From assembly GCA_048266425.1 (NCBI GenBank), contig JBLWZN010000018.1:15191-79190 (forward strand): DNA of 64,000 nt. Direction: 5' to 3'. The position numbers and the translations under genes are program-made. Under the pieces are notes generated by a model that worked only from the letters and a program-made list of their open reading frames with translations, was not told the DNA's origin and did no database searches. How positions within the stretch are numbered: position 1 is the first letter of the stretch; each line of letters opens with the position of its first letter. Shown here one piece after another: positions 8,518-17,280 of the stretch. The stretch is from Cerina sp048266425 (GTDB lineage: Bacteria; Bacteroidota; Bacteroidia; Flavobacteriales; Flavobacteriaceae).

Positions 8518-8541
8518 AAAAGCACCTGTACAGGTGCTTTT
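8518..8541. terminator. Palindromic terminator after the DegP-like gene
   Basis: AAAAGCACCTG (8518-8528) pairs with CAGGTGCTTTT (8531-8541) around TA. It lies 27 bp after the degP-like stop at 8568 and is symmetrical, so it can work on both strands. Confidence 0.75.
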
Positions 8542-8567
8542 TAATTATGCTAAAAACTGAAAGTTAT

Positions 8568-9962
8568 CTATTGGAAAATCAATCGTTCCCTTTCTCCTTT
8601 TTCGTTGATCATAGTTATACTGGTACGCTCGTATTTGGAAATAGCTCCAAAAAGATTTTTCGCACCCTGTTTATCCTTGATTTCCTTATTGTTTACGGCA
8701 ATCAATACTTTCCCTTGCAAGCCATAGCCCCTATAGGTTTCAGGAACACCTACGATTTTCACCCCGGATTTGGTCCGGAATTTTTTCATATCATCCTTAT
8801 TTAGATTTCGTACCTCGATTCCCATTACGGGAAGTACGATCGTTTGCCGCTCCTTAAGGGTAATGGGAACAACAAGGGTTTCGTTATCCCTTGCTATTGT
8901 TACACTTAATTGGTCGCCAGGTCTTTTGGTAGCGATATAACCCATAAGATCGGATAATCGATGTATGTCAATTTCATCTATTTTTTTAATTATATCCCCA
9001 TGTTGCAACTTGGCATCGTAGGCCCCGGATCCTTCTTCCACTCCGTCAATGTATACCCCATCCACCTCATTGAGTCCGTTTTCCACCGCATATGGGGAAT
9101 TTGCAGGTACATAAGTAATTCCTAGGATACCTTTTTGTACGTTACCATACTCCATTATATCGTCTACTACTTTTTTGGCAATATTGCTTGGAACTGCAAA
9201 GGAATAACCAACATAGGAACCAGTTTGGGAGGTAATTGCAGTATTGATTCCGATAAGGTCACCATTGGTGTTCACCAGGGCACCTCCGCTATTTCCTGGA
9301 TTTACCGCAGCATCTGTCTGTAAAAAAGATTGGTTCCTTCCAAGATCTCTTGCTTTTGCACTTATAATCCCTGCTGTCACCGTGGAGGTAAGGTCGAACG
9401 GATTGCCGACGGCCAAAACCCATTGACCCACTTTGGTGTTGTCCGAATCCCCAAAGGCCAAATAAGGCAAATTTTCATTGGGCTCAATCTTTATCAAAGC
9501 GATGTCCGAATTAGGGTCGGTACCGATCAGTGTCGCTTCATAGGTTTTGTTGTTGTTCAAGGAAACCTCCAACTTGGATGCATTTTGAATAACATGGTTG
9601 TTGGTTACAATATACCCGTCCGGTGAAATAATGACCCCAGATCCTATCCCTACCTGTGGTTGTTCCTCTCGTTGAAAGCCATAAATAAATTCCATAATGT
9701 TCCTCGGTCCGCTACTCACTATGCTCAAGTTTTTAACATGGACAACGGCATCAACCGTCTTTTGGGCGGCCATAGTGAAATCTACCTCATTGATACCCGC
9801 TCCAGCTGCAGAAGTAGGGGTGTAGCTCGCTGTAAAAGTTGGCGCCTTCGCTTCACTCGTTACAATTTTGTAGTTATTTTTTTCAAAAAGTAATTTATAG
9901 GAGCCTAAGGTTATAGCCCCCGCAAAAATTGATACCAACAATAAACTGCCGATTCTTTTCAT
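8568..9962 (-). CDS. DegP/HtrA-family periplasmic serine protease
   Basis: The 464-residue protein has an N-terminal signal or anchor (LLLVSIFAGAITLGSY), a trypsin-like domain with the catalytic triad His in VTNNHVIQN (near residue 123), Asp in PNSDIALIKI (near 152) and Ser in NPGNSGGALV (near 224), and two PDZ domains (about 275-370 and 375-464). DegP proteins degrade or chaperone misfolded envelope proteins. The length fits a two-PDZ Do protease. It has its own terminator and diverges from dapF across a 381-bp gap. Confidence 0.95.
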   Translation of the reverse strand: MKRIGSLLLVSIFAGAITLGSYKLLFEKNNYKIVTSEAKAPTFTASYTPTSAAGAGINEVDFTMAAQKTVDAVVHVKNLSIVSSGPRNIMEFIYGFQREEQPQVGIGSGVIISPDGYIVTNNHVIQNASKLEVSLNNNKTYEATLIGTDPNSDIALIKIEPNENLPYLAFGDSDNTKVGQWVLAVGNPFDLTSTVTAGIISAKARDLGRNQSFLQTDAAVNPGNSGGALVNTNGDLIGINTAITSQTGSYVGYSFAVPSNIAKKVVDDIMEYGNVQKGILGITYVPANSPYAVENGLNEVDGVYIDGVEEGSGAYDAKLQHGDIIKKIDEIDIHRLSDLMGYIATKRPGDQLSVTIARDNETLVVPITLKERQTIVLPVMGIEVRNLNKDDMKKFRTKSGVKIVGVPETYRGYGLQGKVLIAVNNKEIKDKQGAKNLFGAISKYERTSITMINEKGERERLIFQ

Positions 9963-10343
9963 TTTGTTATTTAATTTGTAATTAATATTCCCTACCCAAT
10001 AAGTACAGTAGTAGGGGTTAGATGTTTTAAAACAGTAAGATTAAATTCCTGTGACAATAGCAATTTATAAATAAAACAATGTAAAATTAACAGTTTTAAA
10101 TCGGCATAGTAAATGGTTTAACGTCTTTTTAACTGCTAAATAACCCTTAAAAAAATAAAGAATTCATCTTGAATCCCGCTTTTGCGTGAAATGTTCTTAA
10201 AGCAATCCTTAAATTTATATTTTTTCCGCACCCCACGGGTGTCAAGATACTTAATAAAATTCGATGGCTTGATTGGTACAAAAGTATCGGTTCCAAACCA
10301 AAACTCTGGTGGAGTTCTTTATCTTTGCAATTCAAAATAGGAT
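9963..10343. other. Divergent intergenic region between degP-like gene and dapF
   Basis: 381 bp, AT-rich. It should hold promoters for both genes. Only the dapF -7 element at 10320 is recognisable; no gene is visible and no conserved operator is evident. Confidence 0.5.
10320..10327 (+). promoter_or_regulatory. -7 element upstream of dapF
   Basis: TATCTTTG, matching TAnnTTTG, 16 bp before the dapF ATG. The TTG element at the usual spacing is not evident. Transcription would start very close to the start codon. Confidence 0.5.
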
Positions 10344-11120
10344 ATGCTGCTAAACTTTTATAAATATCAAGGGACTGGGAACGATTTTGTAATGGTGGAC
10401 AACCGTGGGGAAACATTTCCTAAGACCGATACTGAATTGGTTGCATTTTTGTGCGACAGAAAATTTGGCATTGGTGCAGATGGCCTTATTTTACTAGAAA
10501 ACGATCTTAAGGAAGATTTTAGGATGATTTATTACAATGCGGATGGTAGGCCGGGAAGTATGTGCGGTAATGGGGGTAGATGTTTGGTGGCTTTTGCAAA
10601 GCTCTTGGGAGTTATAGATGATAAGACTACGTTTACCGCTGTGGATGGTTTGCATGAGGCGAGTATAAAAAACGGGATCGTAAGTCTCCGTATGCAGGAT
10701 GTTTCCGAAATAAGACAAGAGTCCAACTACACCTTTTTGAATACTGGATCTCCACATCACGTTCAGATTGTCAACAATTTAGCGGAGGCAAACATATATG
10801 AGGAAGGCAAAAGATTGCGTTATGGCCTTTATGGGGAAAAGGGTAGCAATATCAATTTTGTAGAACCCTTGGACGATGGTACATTTTCCGTTCGAACCTA
10901 CGAAAGAGGGGTAGAGGATGAAACATTGTCCTGCGGTACCGGGGTAACCGCAACGGCGTTGGCCATGCATAAATTAGGAAAAACCAGCAAGGAGGAAGTG
11001 ACCGTAAAAACCTTGGGCGGCGCTTTAAGGGTCAGGTTTGACCCTTTGAGCAATGGGTATAGACATATTTATTTGATCGGACCGGCCAAATTGGTTTATA
11101 GAGGGGAGATATCATGTTAA
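10344..11120 (+). CDS. dapF: Diaminopimelate epimerase
   Basis: The 258-residue enzyme interconverts LL- and meso-diaminopimelate, supplying lysine and the peptidoglycan cross-linking residue. Hallmarks: FYKYQGTGNDFVMVDNR at the N-terminus, the first catalytic Cys in GSMCGNGGRC, the second in LSCGTGVTATA, and the GSNINFVE segment. The two-cysteine acid-base pair is intact. It begins a three-gene operon: its stop overlaps the GNAT gene by 7 bp, which in turn overlaps mltG by 1 bp, linking DAP supply with peptidoglycan processing. Confidence 0.96.
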   Translation: MLLNFYKYQGTGNDFVMVDNRGETFPKTDTELVAFLCDRKFGIGADGLILLENDLKEDFRMIYYNADGRPGSMCGNGGRCLVAFAKLLGVIDDKTTFTAVDGLHEASIKNGIVSLRMQDVSEIRQESNYTFLNTGSPHHVQIVNNLAEANIYEEGKRLRYGLYGEKGSNINFVEPLDDGTFSVRTYERGVEDETLSCGTGVTATALAMHKLGKTSKEEVTVKTLGGALRVRFDPLSNGYRHIYLIGPAKLVYRGEISC

Positions 11121-11638
11121 AACTAAAAGGAGAGCGGTGTTATCTTAGGGCGTTGGAGCCCCAGGACCTTGAATTTCTTTATGAAATAGAGAACGACCCC
11201 TTGGTTTGGGAAATTAGCGGCACGACTACACCTTATTCCAAACACATTCTTAAGCAATATTTGAATAATGCCCATAAGGACATATTCGAGGTTAAACAAT
11301 TGCGATTGGTAATTTGTGACAATGGGGATAAGGCGAAAGGTTTGATCGATTTGTTCGATTTTGACCCAAAGAACCATCGAGCCGGTTTGGGCGTCATTAT
11401 TTTGGAGGAAAAGGACAGGAACAAAGGGTTGGGTACGGAAGCCATAACCTTAATGATCGACTATGGATTTACAATCTTGGACCTGCGTCAAGTTTATGCC
11501 AATGTATTGTCCGGGAACAAGGCCAGTGTTCATTTGTTTGAAAAACTCGGATTTAACCGAGTAGGCACCAAAAAACATTGGATATATTCCAATGGGGAAT
11601 TCAAGGACGAGATTTTATTTCAAAAGTTTAGCGATTAA
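11114..11638 (+). CDS. GNAT-family N-acetyltransferase (RimJ/RimL-like)
   Basis: The 174-residue protein fits the Acetyltransf_3 group: LKGERCYLRALEPQDLEFLYEIENDP at the start, the acetyl-CoA-binding segment DRNKGLGTEAITLMIDYGF (R-x-x-G-x-G/A core) and VLSGNKASVHLFEKLGF towards the end. Members acetylate ribosomal protein N-termini, polyamines or antibiotics; the substrate here is unknown. Its 7-bp overlap with dapF and 1-bp overlap with mltG suggest translational coupling in a cell-wall operon. Confidence 0.88.
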   Translation: MLKLKGERCYLRALEPQDLEFLYEIENDPLVWEISGTTTPYSKHILKQYLNNAHKDIFEVKQLRLVICDNGDKAKGLIDLFDFDPKNHRAGLGVIILEEKDRNKGLGTEAITLMIDYGFTILDLRQVYANVLSGNKASVHLFEKLGFNRVGTKKHWIYSNGEFKDEILFQKFSD

Positions 11639-12681
11639 TGTATATAAAGAAGATTATTACAGCAATAGCCCTACTTGGTGTCGTGGCGGCAGGAATTTGG
11701 GCATATACCATCTACAGGGCTATTTTTTCGCCGAATACCGATTTTGGGAACGAAGAGGCATTTGTGTTTGTTCGGACCAATGACGATTTTGACGATGTGG
11801 TACATCTGTTGGAACCCCTGTTGAAGGATATCGGCACTTTTGAGACCGTAGCCCAAAAGAAAGGGTATGCAACCCATGTAAAACCGGGTAAATATGCCAT
11901 TAGGAAAGGCATGAACAACAATGAAATAATCAACGCCCTGCGCAGCAGGAATCTTCCAGTAAAGGTGTCGTTCAACAATCAGGAGACCATTGCGGACCTT
12001 GCGGGTAGAATTTCTACACAGATTGAAGCCGATAGTATGTCCATGGTAAAATCCTTTACGGATTCCCTGTTTTTGCAAGAGAACGGTTTTAATGAGGCTA
12101 CACGATTGGCCATGTATATCCCCAACAGTTATGAGTTCTTTTGGAATACCTCTGCCGACGAATTTCGCGGGCGCATGCTAAAGGAATTCAAGCGGTTCTG
12201 GAACGAGGATCGTCTGAACAAGGCCAAAAATGTTGGGCTTACCCCTCTGGAGGTCATTACTTTGGCTTCGATTGTAAACAAGGAAACCGCAAAAGTAGAA
12301 GAAAGGCCCAGGGTAGCGGGGTTATACCTTAACCGGTTAAAAAAGAATATGTTACTGCAAGCAGATCCAACCGTCATTCACGCTTTAAAGCTGCATTCAG
12401 GGAATTTTGACACGGTTTATAAAAGAGTTTTGTACAAAGACCTGGAGCTGGATTCCCCTTACAACACCTATAAGTATATCGGACTGCCCCCAGGTCCTAT
12501 CGCTATGCCCGATATTTCGGCGATTGATGCAGTACTAAATCCAGAAAAAAACGATTATTATTATATGGTGGCGGATGTTGAAAACTTTGGTTATCATAAA
12601 TTTGCCAAGGACTTGGCGCAGCACAACCGAAATAAAGAGCAGTACGTCCGATGGATCAACTCCCAAAAAATTGATCGTTGA
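11638..12681 (+). CDS. mltG: Endolytic murein transglycosylase MltG
   Basis: The 347-residue protein has an N-terminal membrane anchor (IITAIALLGVVAAGIWAYTIY), a LysM-like subdomain and the YceG/MltG catalytic domain: LASIVNKETAKVEERPRVAGLYLNRL contains the catalytic Glu, followed by LQADPTVIHAL and SPYNTYKYIGLPPGPIAMP. MltG cleaves nascent glycan strands and sets glycan chain length at the inner membrane. The start ATG overlaps the preceding TAA as TAATG. Confidence 0.95.
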   Translation: MYIKKIITAIALLGVVAAGIWAYTIYRAIFSPNTDFGNEEAFVFVRTNDDFDDVVHLLEPLLKDIGTFETVAQKKGYATHVKPGKYAIRKGMNNNEIINALRSRNLPVKVSFNNQETIADLAGRISTQIEADSMSMVKSFTDSLFLQENGFNEATRLAMYIPNSYEFFWNTSADEFRGRMLKEFKRFWNEDRLNKAKNVGLTPLEVITLASIVNKETAKVEERPRVAGLYLNRLKKNMLLQADPTVIHALKLHSGNFDTVYKRVLYKDLELDSPYNTYKYIGLPPGPIAMPDISAIDAVLNPEKNDYYYMVADVENFGYHKFAKDLAQHNRNKEQYVRWINSQKIDR

Positions 12682-12777
12682 TGTATATAATCCCAAATTT
12701 TTAACATTTGAGCTAAAAAACTAGTCTTTTTGGGAAAATCTTAGGTAATTTAGACTTCAGGTAATACAATTCAGGTT

Positions 12778-12785
12778 TATATTTG
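12778..12785 (+). promoter_or_regulatory. -7 element upstream of the lysozyme-like gene
   Basis: TATATTTG matches TAnnTTTG, 124 bp upstream of the start, implying a leader of more than 100 nt. The expected TTG is replaced by a TTTAG-like sequence about 25 bp upstream. Confidence 0.45.
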
Positions 12786-12909
12786 CAAAGTGAAATTTAA
12801 GCATTCTGATTATATCATCTTGAGTATCAAATGATACTGGGAAACCAAATGGTTTTAAATGGTATTATCTCCTTTTGGAGCGGAAATTAAGTCTTAAGAA
12901 ATCAAAACT

Positions 12910-13539
12910 ATGAGAAAGTGGATCAGATTGTTCTGTCCTCTTATCATGATTTTTATTTTGACGAGTTTTAGGTTTAAGCCAGCGAAGCTGGAGGTGCCCG
13001 ATTCTCTAAAAGTAAATGGACCTACTGAAGTTTTGTTCCCCAAAAACAAAACTGTTTTTAAGCAAGTTATGGCGGTTCCTCCCTTTTTGGGAAGTTCCTA
13101 TATCGGATTCAAGGAAGCTCTGGCTTTCAAGGAATCACAAGGTGATTATTTTACGATCAATACCTTGGGCTATTTGGGCAAGTACCAGTTCGGAATAGGT
13201 ACTTTGCAACTGATGGGAGTTTATAATGCTACCCGTTTTCTAAAAGATCCGGCACTTCAGGAGAAAGTTTTCCACACCAATATTGCGCGTAACAAATGGA
13301 TTCTTAGAAGGGACATCCCAAGATTCGTCGGCCAGCGTATAAATGGTGTAGAAATTACGGAATCCGGGATTTTGGCGGCTGCACATTTGGCCGGAGCAGG
13401 AAATGTTAAGCGTTTTTTACGCTCTCATGGTGAATTTGATGTTAATGATGAGTTTGGGACCAACATCAATTCTTATATGAAAAAATTCTCGGGATATGAT
13501 ATTTCCCATGTATCACCAAAAAGGAATGCGAAAATTTAG
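12910..13539 (+). CDS. Exported lysozyme-like (putative peptidoglycan lytic) protein
   Basis: The 209-residue protein has a signal peptide (IRLFCPLIMIFILTSF) and a compact domain at about residues 70-190. ALAFKESQGDYFTINTLGYLGKYQFG resembles the lysozyme/SLT active-site region, where a Glu precedes Ser-x-Gly and a downstream G-x-YQFG strand completes the cleft. ESGILAAAHLAGAGNVKRFL resembles the later SLT helix. It probably acts on peptidoglycan in the periplasm; family assignment rests on these motifs only. It follows mltG by 228 bp with its own promoter candidate and terminator. Confidence 0.7.
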   Translation: MRKWIRLFCPLIMIFILTSFRFKPAKLEVPDSLKVNGPTEVLFPKNKTVFKQVMAVPPFLGSSYIGFKEALAFKESQGDYFTINTLGYLGKYQFGIGTLQLMGVYNATRFLKDPALQEKVFHTNIARNKWILRRDIPRFVGQRINGVEITESGILAAAHLAGAGNVKRFLRSHGEFDVNDEFGTNINSYMKKFSGYDISHVSPKRNAKI

Positions 13540-13625
13540 CTGTATGCTATATGCATATCGCTACGCGTTCCCTAAACTTAATATTAGGATAATGTATTAA
13601 AAAGTTACACTGTGAAAATGAGAGG

Positions 13626-13653
13626 ACCTTGGCGGAAACGTCAAGGTTTTTTT
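13626..13653 (+). terminator. Terminator of the lysozyme-like gene
   Basis: ACCTTGGCG (13626-13634) pairs with CGTCAAGGT (13639-13647) around a GAAA loop, with one G-T pair, followed by seven T. Confidence 0.8.
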
Positions 13654-13713
13654 ATATTGGTTCCCAATGGATAGTTGCGTACGGCGCATGGCGTTGTGCG
13701 AAAAGACAAAAAA

Positions 13714-14436
13714 TCAGGCCTGAAAAACAAATAGGGTAGGGCGCTTGTGCAAATTCACTGACTCTTTTTTCCACTCGCTAACCGATTTTGTGGCTATAAA
13801 TTCAGTCGGCAGGGTAATATCGCAGGCAATACAGAGCATTGTCTGATTTGCCAATGTCCTGAGAAGTTCTTCCAGAAGTTTATCGTTCCTATATGGGGTC
13901 TCTATAAATAGTTGCGACTGGTTGTGATCCCTGGAATGTTTTTCAAGTTTTTTGATGGTACTTTTTCTTTCTGCCGAATCTATGGGCAGATATCCGTTAA
14001 AAGCAAAGTTCTGACCATTTAAGCCGCTTGCCATCATAGCCAATACAATGGAGGAGGGTCCTACCAAGGGCACGACCCGAATGTTCTTTTCATGGGCAAT
14101 TTTCACGACATCGGCTCCCGGGTCGGCAATTCCCGGGCACCCTGCTTCCGAGAGTATTCCCACATTATATCCTTCCAAACAGGGATCCAAAAAGGAGGCA
14201 ATGACCTCTGGTTCTGTATATTTGTTCAATAATTCTATGTGAAGTCCCGGTTGGGATTTTTTGGAATATATTTTTTTGATGAACCGTCTCGCCGTTTTTT
14301 CATTTTCAACTATATAATGATCAATATGTTCAACGGCCCTTTTAATGGAAATGGGCAATACCTCTAAGGGTTCATTGTCCCCTAAGGTGGTCGGTATCAA
14401 AAATAGCTTTCCATATTTATTGTTATCCTGCCCCAT
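13714..14436 (-). CDS. SAM-dependent methyltransferase, RsmI-like (tetrapyrrole methylase fold)
   Basis: At 240 residues it contains the tetrapyrrole-methylase fold: GKLFLIPTTLGD at the start, GILSEAGCPGIADPGADVVKIAHE (the GxPxxxDPG loop) and VPLVGPSSIVLAMMASGLNGQ. RsmI 2'-O-methylates C1402 of 16S rRNA and normally has about 280 residues with a C-terminal helical domain; this one is shorter and N-terminally different (LPTT in place of LATPIGN). It belongs to the paralogous short form found in Bacteroidota; its target is unproven. It lies 75 bp after the phosphatase gene on the same strand. Confidence 0.85.
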   Translation of the reverse strand: MGQDNNKYGKLFLIPTTLGDNEPLEVLPISIKRAVEHIDHYIVENEKTARRFIKKIYSKKSQPGLHIELLNKYTEPEVIASFLDPCLEGYNVGILSEAGCPGIADPGADVVKIAHEKNIRVVPLVGPSSIVLAMMASGLNGQNFAFNGYLPIDSAERKSTIKKLEKHSRDHNQSQLFIETPYRNDKLLEELLRTLANQTMLCIACDITLPTEFIATKSVSEWKKESVNLHKRPTLFVFQA

Positions 14437-14511
14437 TGGTCCATTTATTGTTTTTTTATCTATAAAGTTTGAGTGTAAAGGCTAATCGGTTATCGGACTT
14501 TTTAGCCGTTG

Positions 14512-14973
14512 TTATTTGGGCGACTGCAATCGTTGGGCAATGGCGTTGCAAGCAGTGTCCAGTAAATAATACACCGTTTCAAAACTATCAGCTTCCTCAT
14601 GATAAGGGTCCGGCACTTCCGAAATCCCCATATCGACTTCCTCCATGAGTAATTTTACCTTGTCCCTATCTTGCTTGTCCGTCGCAAGTTGAACAATATT
14701 TTCATAATTCCATCTATCCATAGCATAGATCAGATCAAACTCCTTAAAATCTTCAACATTGAACTGTCTGCAACGCTGACCAGAAATGTCGATACCATTT
14801 TTGCGAGCCACCGCAATGGAACGTGGGTCCGGTTTCTTGCCTATATGGTAATTTCCCGTACCCGCGGAATCTACTTGAATACTCTTTGAATCGACCTTGC
14901 TTTTAAGAATACCTTCGGCCAACGGGGACCTACAAATATTTCCCAGGCATACCATTAAGATTTTTAGTGCCAT
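14512..14973 (-). CDS. Low-molecular-weight protein tyrosine phosphatase
   Basis: The 153-residue enzyme starts with the P-loop VCLGNICRSPLAEG (C-x5-R-S) within the first 20 residues and has the general-acid Asp in VPDPYHEEADSFETV. These are complete LMW-PTP signatures and the length is normal. It would dephosphorylate phosphotyrosine or phosphoarginine on cytoplasmic proteins. It lies between dnaA and the RsmI-like gene on the same strand, an order I believe is conserved in Flavobacteriaceae. An alternative role as arsenate reductase is less likely given the intact DPY motif. Confidence 0.93.
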   Translation of the reverse strand: MALKILMVCLGNICRSPLAEGILKSKVDSKSIQVDSAGTGNYHIGKKPDPRSIAVARKNGIDISGQRCRQFNVEDFKEFDLIYAMDRWNYENIVQLATDKQDRDKVKLLMEEVDMGISEVPDPYHEEADSFETVYYLLDTACNAIAQRLQSPK

Positions 14974-15137
14974 ACTTGCTCTTGTAAAAGTACCTAGTAT
15001 TTAGTACAAAGTATCAAGCAATTGCAAAGTTGGTAGGGAACCCTTGCAATTAAAATTGAATATCTGACTTCGGAAAGGCTATTATGTGGTACTTTGTACT
15101 TACTTCTTTGTACCCAATACTATTTTCATACTATTTT

Positions 15138-16565
15138 CTAGGAGAACTTTTTGGAAAGATCCTCGATATACTTTTTGAACTGTTTATCGGTCTCGGCCAA
15201 ATTATCTACGGTTTTACAGGCGTGGAGCACTGTTGCATGGTCTCTTTTCCCAATTTGGGAACCTATGCTGGCCAAGGAAGCCTTAGTGAACTTTTTGGCA
15301 AAGAACATCGCCAATTGACGGGCTTGGACAATATGTCTCTTCCGGGTCTTTGACTGCAGCGTGGCCACGTCCATCTCGAAATAGTCAGAAACCACTTTTT
15401 GAATATAATCTATAGATACCTCGCGCTTGGTATTCTTAACAAATTTTTCTACCACCTGCTGTGCCAATTCCAAAGTGACTTCTTTCTTGTTAAAGGAAGA
15501 TTGGGCAATAAGTGAAATGATCGCACCTTCAAGTTCCCTGATATTGGTCTTGATGTTACGGGCTACATGATCCACGATATCATCCGGAATGTCAACGCCG
15601 TCCCGGTACAACTTGTTCTTTAAGATAGAAACCCGGGTCTCATAATCCGGGGTCTGCAGTTCGGCAGAGAGCCCCCACTTAAAACGCGAAAGCAACCGCT
15701 GCTCAATATCCTGCATGTCCACTGGTGCCTTGTCGGAAGTAAGGATTACCTGCTTCCCATTTTGGTGCAAATGGTTGAATATATGGAAAAAGACATCCTG
15801 GGTTCCGGATTTTCCGGACAGAAATTGTACATCGTCTATGATAAGTACGTCTATCAATTGATAGAAATGTATAAAATCGTTTCGGGTATTTTTCTTTACC
15901 GATTCTATGTACTGTTGGGTAAACTTTTCTGCGGAAATATATAGTACAGTCCGCTCTGGATATTTATCCTTGATATCTACACCAATCGCATGGGCCAAAT
16001 GGGTCTTTCCAAGACCGACCCCTCCAAAAACAAGTAGTGGATTGAAGGAAGTGCCGCCCGGTTTATTGGCAACTGCCATTCCCGCAGATCGGGCAAGCCT
16101 ATTGGAGTCTCCTTCCAAAAAGTTGTCAAAACTGTAATTGGGATTTAGCTGGGATTCTATTTTAATATTCCGGATTCCAGGAATTACAAAAGGGTTCTTA
16201 AGTTCCGGGTTTTTCGACTTTATGGCTACTTCCAGTTCCTGCGGGGCAACTTGCTGTGACCTGTTGGAACTTGGGATCCGTTCTGTAAATGGTTCCTTGT
16301 TGCCATAGGTATTCTCCATTTTGATGATGTAGATCAACTTGGCATTTTCGCCAAGCTCCTTGGTCAAGGAAACTTTGAGCAATTTTACGTAGTGCTCTTC
16401 CAGCCATTCGTAGAAAAACTTACTGGGAACCTGTATGCTTAAGGAGTTTTCGGATAGCTTTACGGGCTTAATCGGTTCAAACCACGTTTTGAATGCTTGC
16501 GGTTGGATGTTATCTTTGATAAAAGCCAAACAGTTGTTCCAAACGGAAGTAGCAGTAACATTCAT
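15138..16565 (-). CDS. dnaA: Chromosomal replication initiator DnaA
   Basis: The 475-residue protein has the full four-domain layout: domain I (CLAFIKDNIQPQAFKTWFEP), variable linker to about residue 130, AAA+ domain with Walker A GGVGLGKTHLAHAIG, Walker B VLIIDDVQFL and sensor segment QRLLSRFKWGL, and the C-terminal DNA-binding domain with the signature GKRDHATVLHACKTV. DnaA-ATP opens the replication origin. dnaN and recF are not adjacent, and I see no cluster of DnaA boxes around the gene, so the origin is probably elsewhere. Confidence 0.98.
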   Translation of the reverse strand: MNVTATSVWNNCLAFIKDNIQPQAFKTWFEPIKPVKLSENSLSIQVPSKFFYEWLEEHYVKLLKVSLTKELGENAKLIYIIKMENTYGNKEPFTERIPSSNRSQQVAPQELEVAIKSKNPELKNPFVIPGIRNIKIESQLNPNYSFDNFLEGDSNRLARSAGMAVANKPGGTSFNPLLVFGGVGLGKTHLAHAIGVDIKDKYPERTVLYISAEKFTQQYIESVKKNTRNDFIHFYQLIDVLIIDDVQFLSGKSGTQDVFFHIFNHLHQNGKQVILTSDKAPVDMQDIEQRLLSRFKWGLSAELQTPDYETRVSILKNKLYRDGVDIPDDIVDHVARNIKTNIRELEGAIISLIAQSSFNKKEVTLELAQQVVEKFVKNTKREVSIDYIQKVVSDYFEMDVATLQSKTRKRHIVQARQLAMFFAKKFTKASLASIGSQIGKRDHATVLHACKTVDNLAETDKQFKKYIEDLSKKFS

Positions 16566-16772
16566 TTTAAAGTTAATCTTAAATTAGCTTAGAGATTAGG
16601 TTTGTTGGTCTATGGTTTTGCCGGACGAATCATCCTTTATAGAACTGTGGCAAATATGTGAACAAAAATCTTAAAAAAAAAATCGTGGGGCATAGGTTTT
16701 AATGTTTTTTTTTATCATGTTGGACGGCAATTCAAACTAGATTTTAAATATATAGTTTTTAAGTGAATTAAT

Positions 16773-17171
16773 ATGGTTTTTAACGAAATATCTTTTAGGG
16801 TCCGATACGGTGAAACCGATCAAATGGGCGTGGTCTATTATGGCAATTATGCACAGTATCTGGAGATGGGAAGGGTTGAATGGCTTAGGAGTCTGGGGAT
16901 TTCTTACAAAAGCATGGAAGAAAACGGTATTATGCTGCCCGTGATTTCATTACAGATAAAATATTTAAAATCGGCTGTGTACGATGACCTTATCACGGTT
17001 GCCACCCATTTAAAAAAAACACCCTCGGTAAAGATAGAATTTGACTACAGGATATTTAACGAAGCTGGCGAAATATTGGTTGAGGCCAATACGGTTTTGG
17101 CGTTTATGGATCGAAAAACGAAACGGCCCGTTAAATGTCCGGATTATCTACTGAATAGGATGGCGGAATAA
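16773..17171 (+). CDS. Acyl-CoA thioesterase, YbgC family
   Basis: The 132-residue single-domain hot-dog protein shows the YbgC signature: FRVRYGETDQMGVVYYGNYAQYLEMGRVEWLRSLG, with the catalytic Asp in ETDQMGVVYY. It would hydrolyse short or medium acyl-CoA or acyl-ACP thioesters. It diverges from dnaA across a 207-bp gap and runs alone on the plus strand. In proteobacteria ybgC lies with tol-pal genes, but not here. Confidence 0.92.
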   Translation: MVFNEISFRVRYGETDQMGVVYYGNYAQYLEMGRVEWLRSLGISYKSMEENGIMLPVISLQIKYLKSAVYDDLITVATHLKKTPSVKIEFDYRIFNEAGEILVEANTVLAFMDRKTKRPVKCPDYLLNRMAE

Positions 17172-17280
17172 CAGTTTTTGGCTATTCGCTTTTCGCTATA
17201 CGCAGTTGCATAAGGCGTATGGCGTTCAGCGTTTGACCTGCTTGCCAAAAAATGGGCAGTAGCACCTAAAATCAATGAGG

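Noticed and set aside
16640..16665. Candidate DnaA box (TTGTTCACA on the minus strand) upstream of dnaA
   Set aside because: It has a mismatch to TTATCCACA and stands alone; no origin features such as repeats or AT-rich unwinding cluster are seen.
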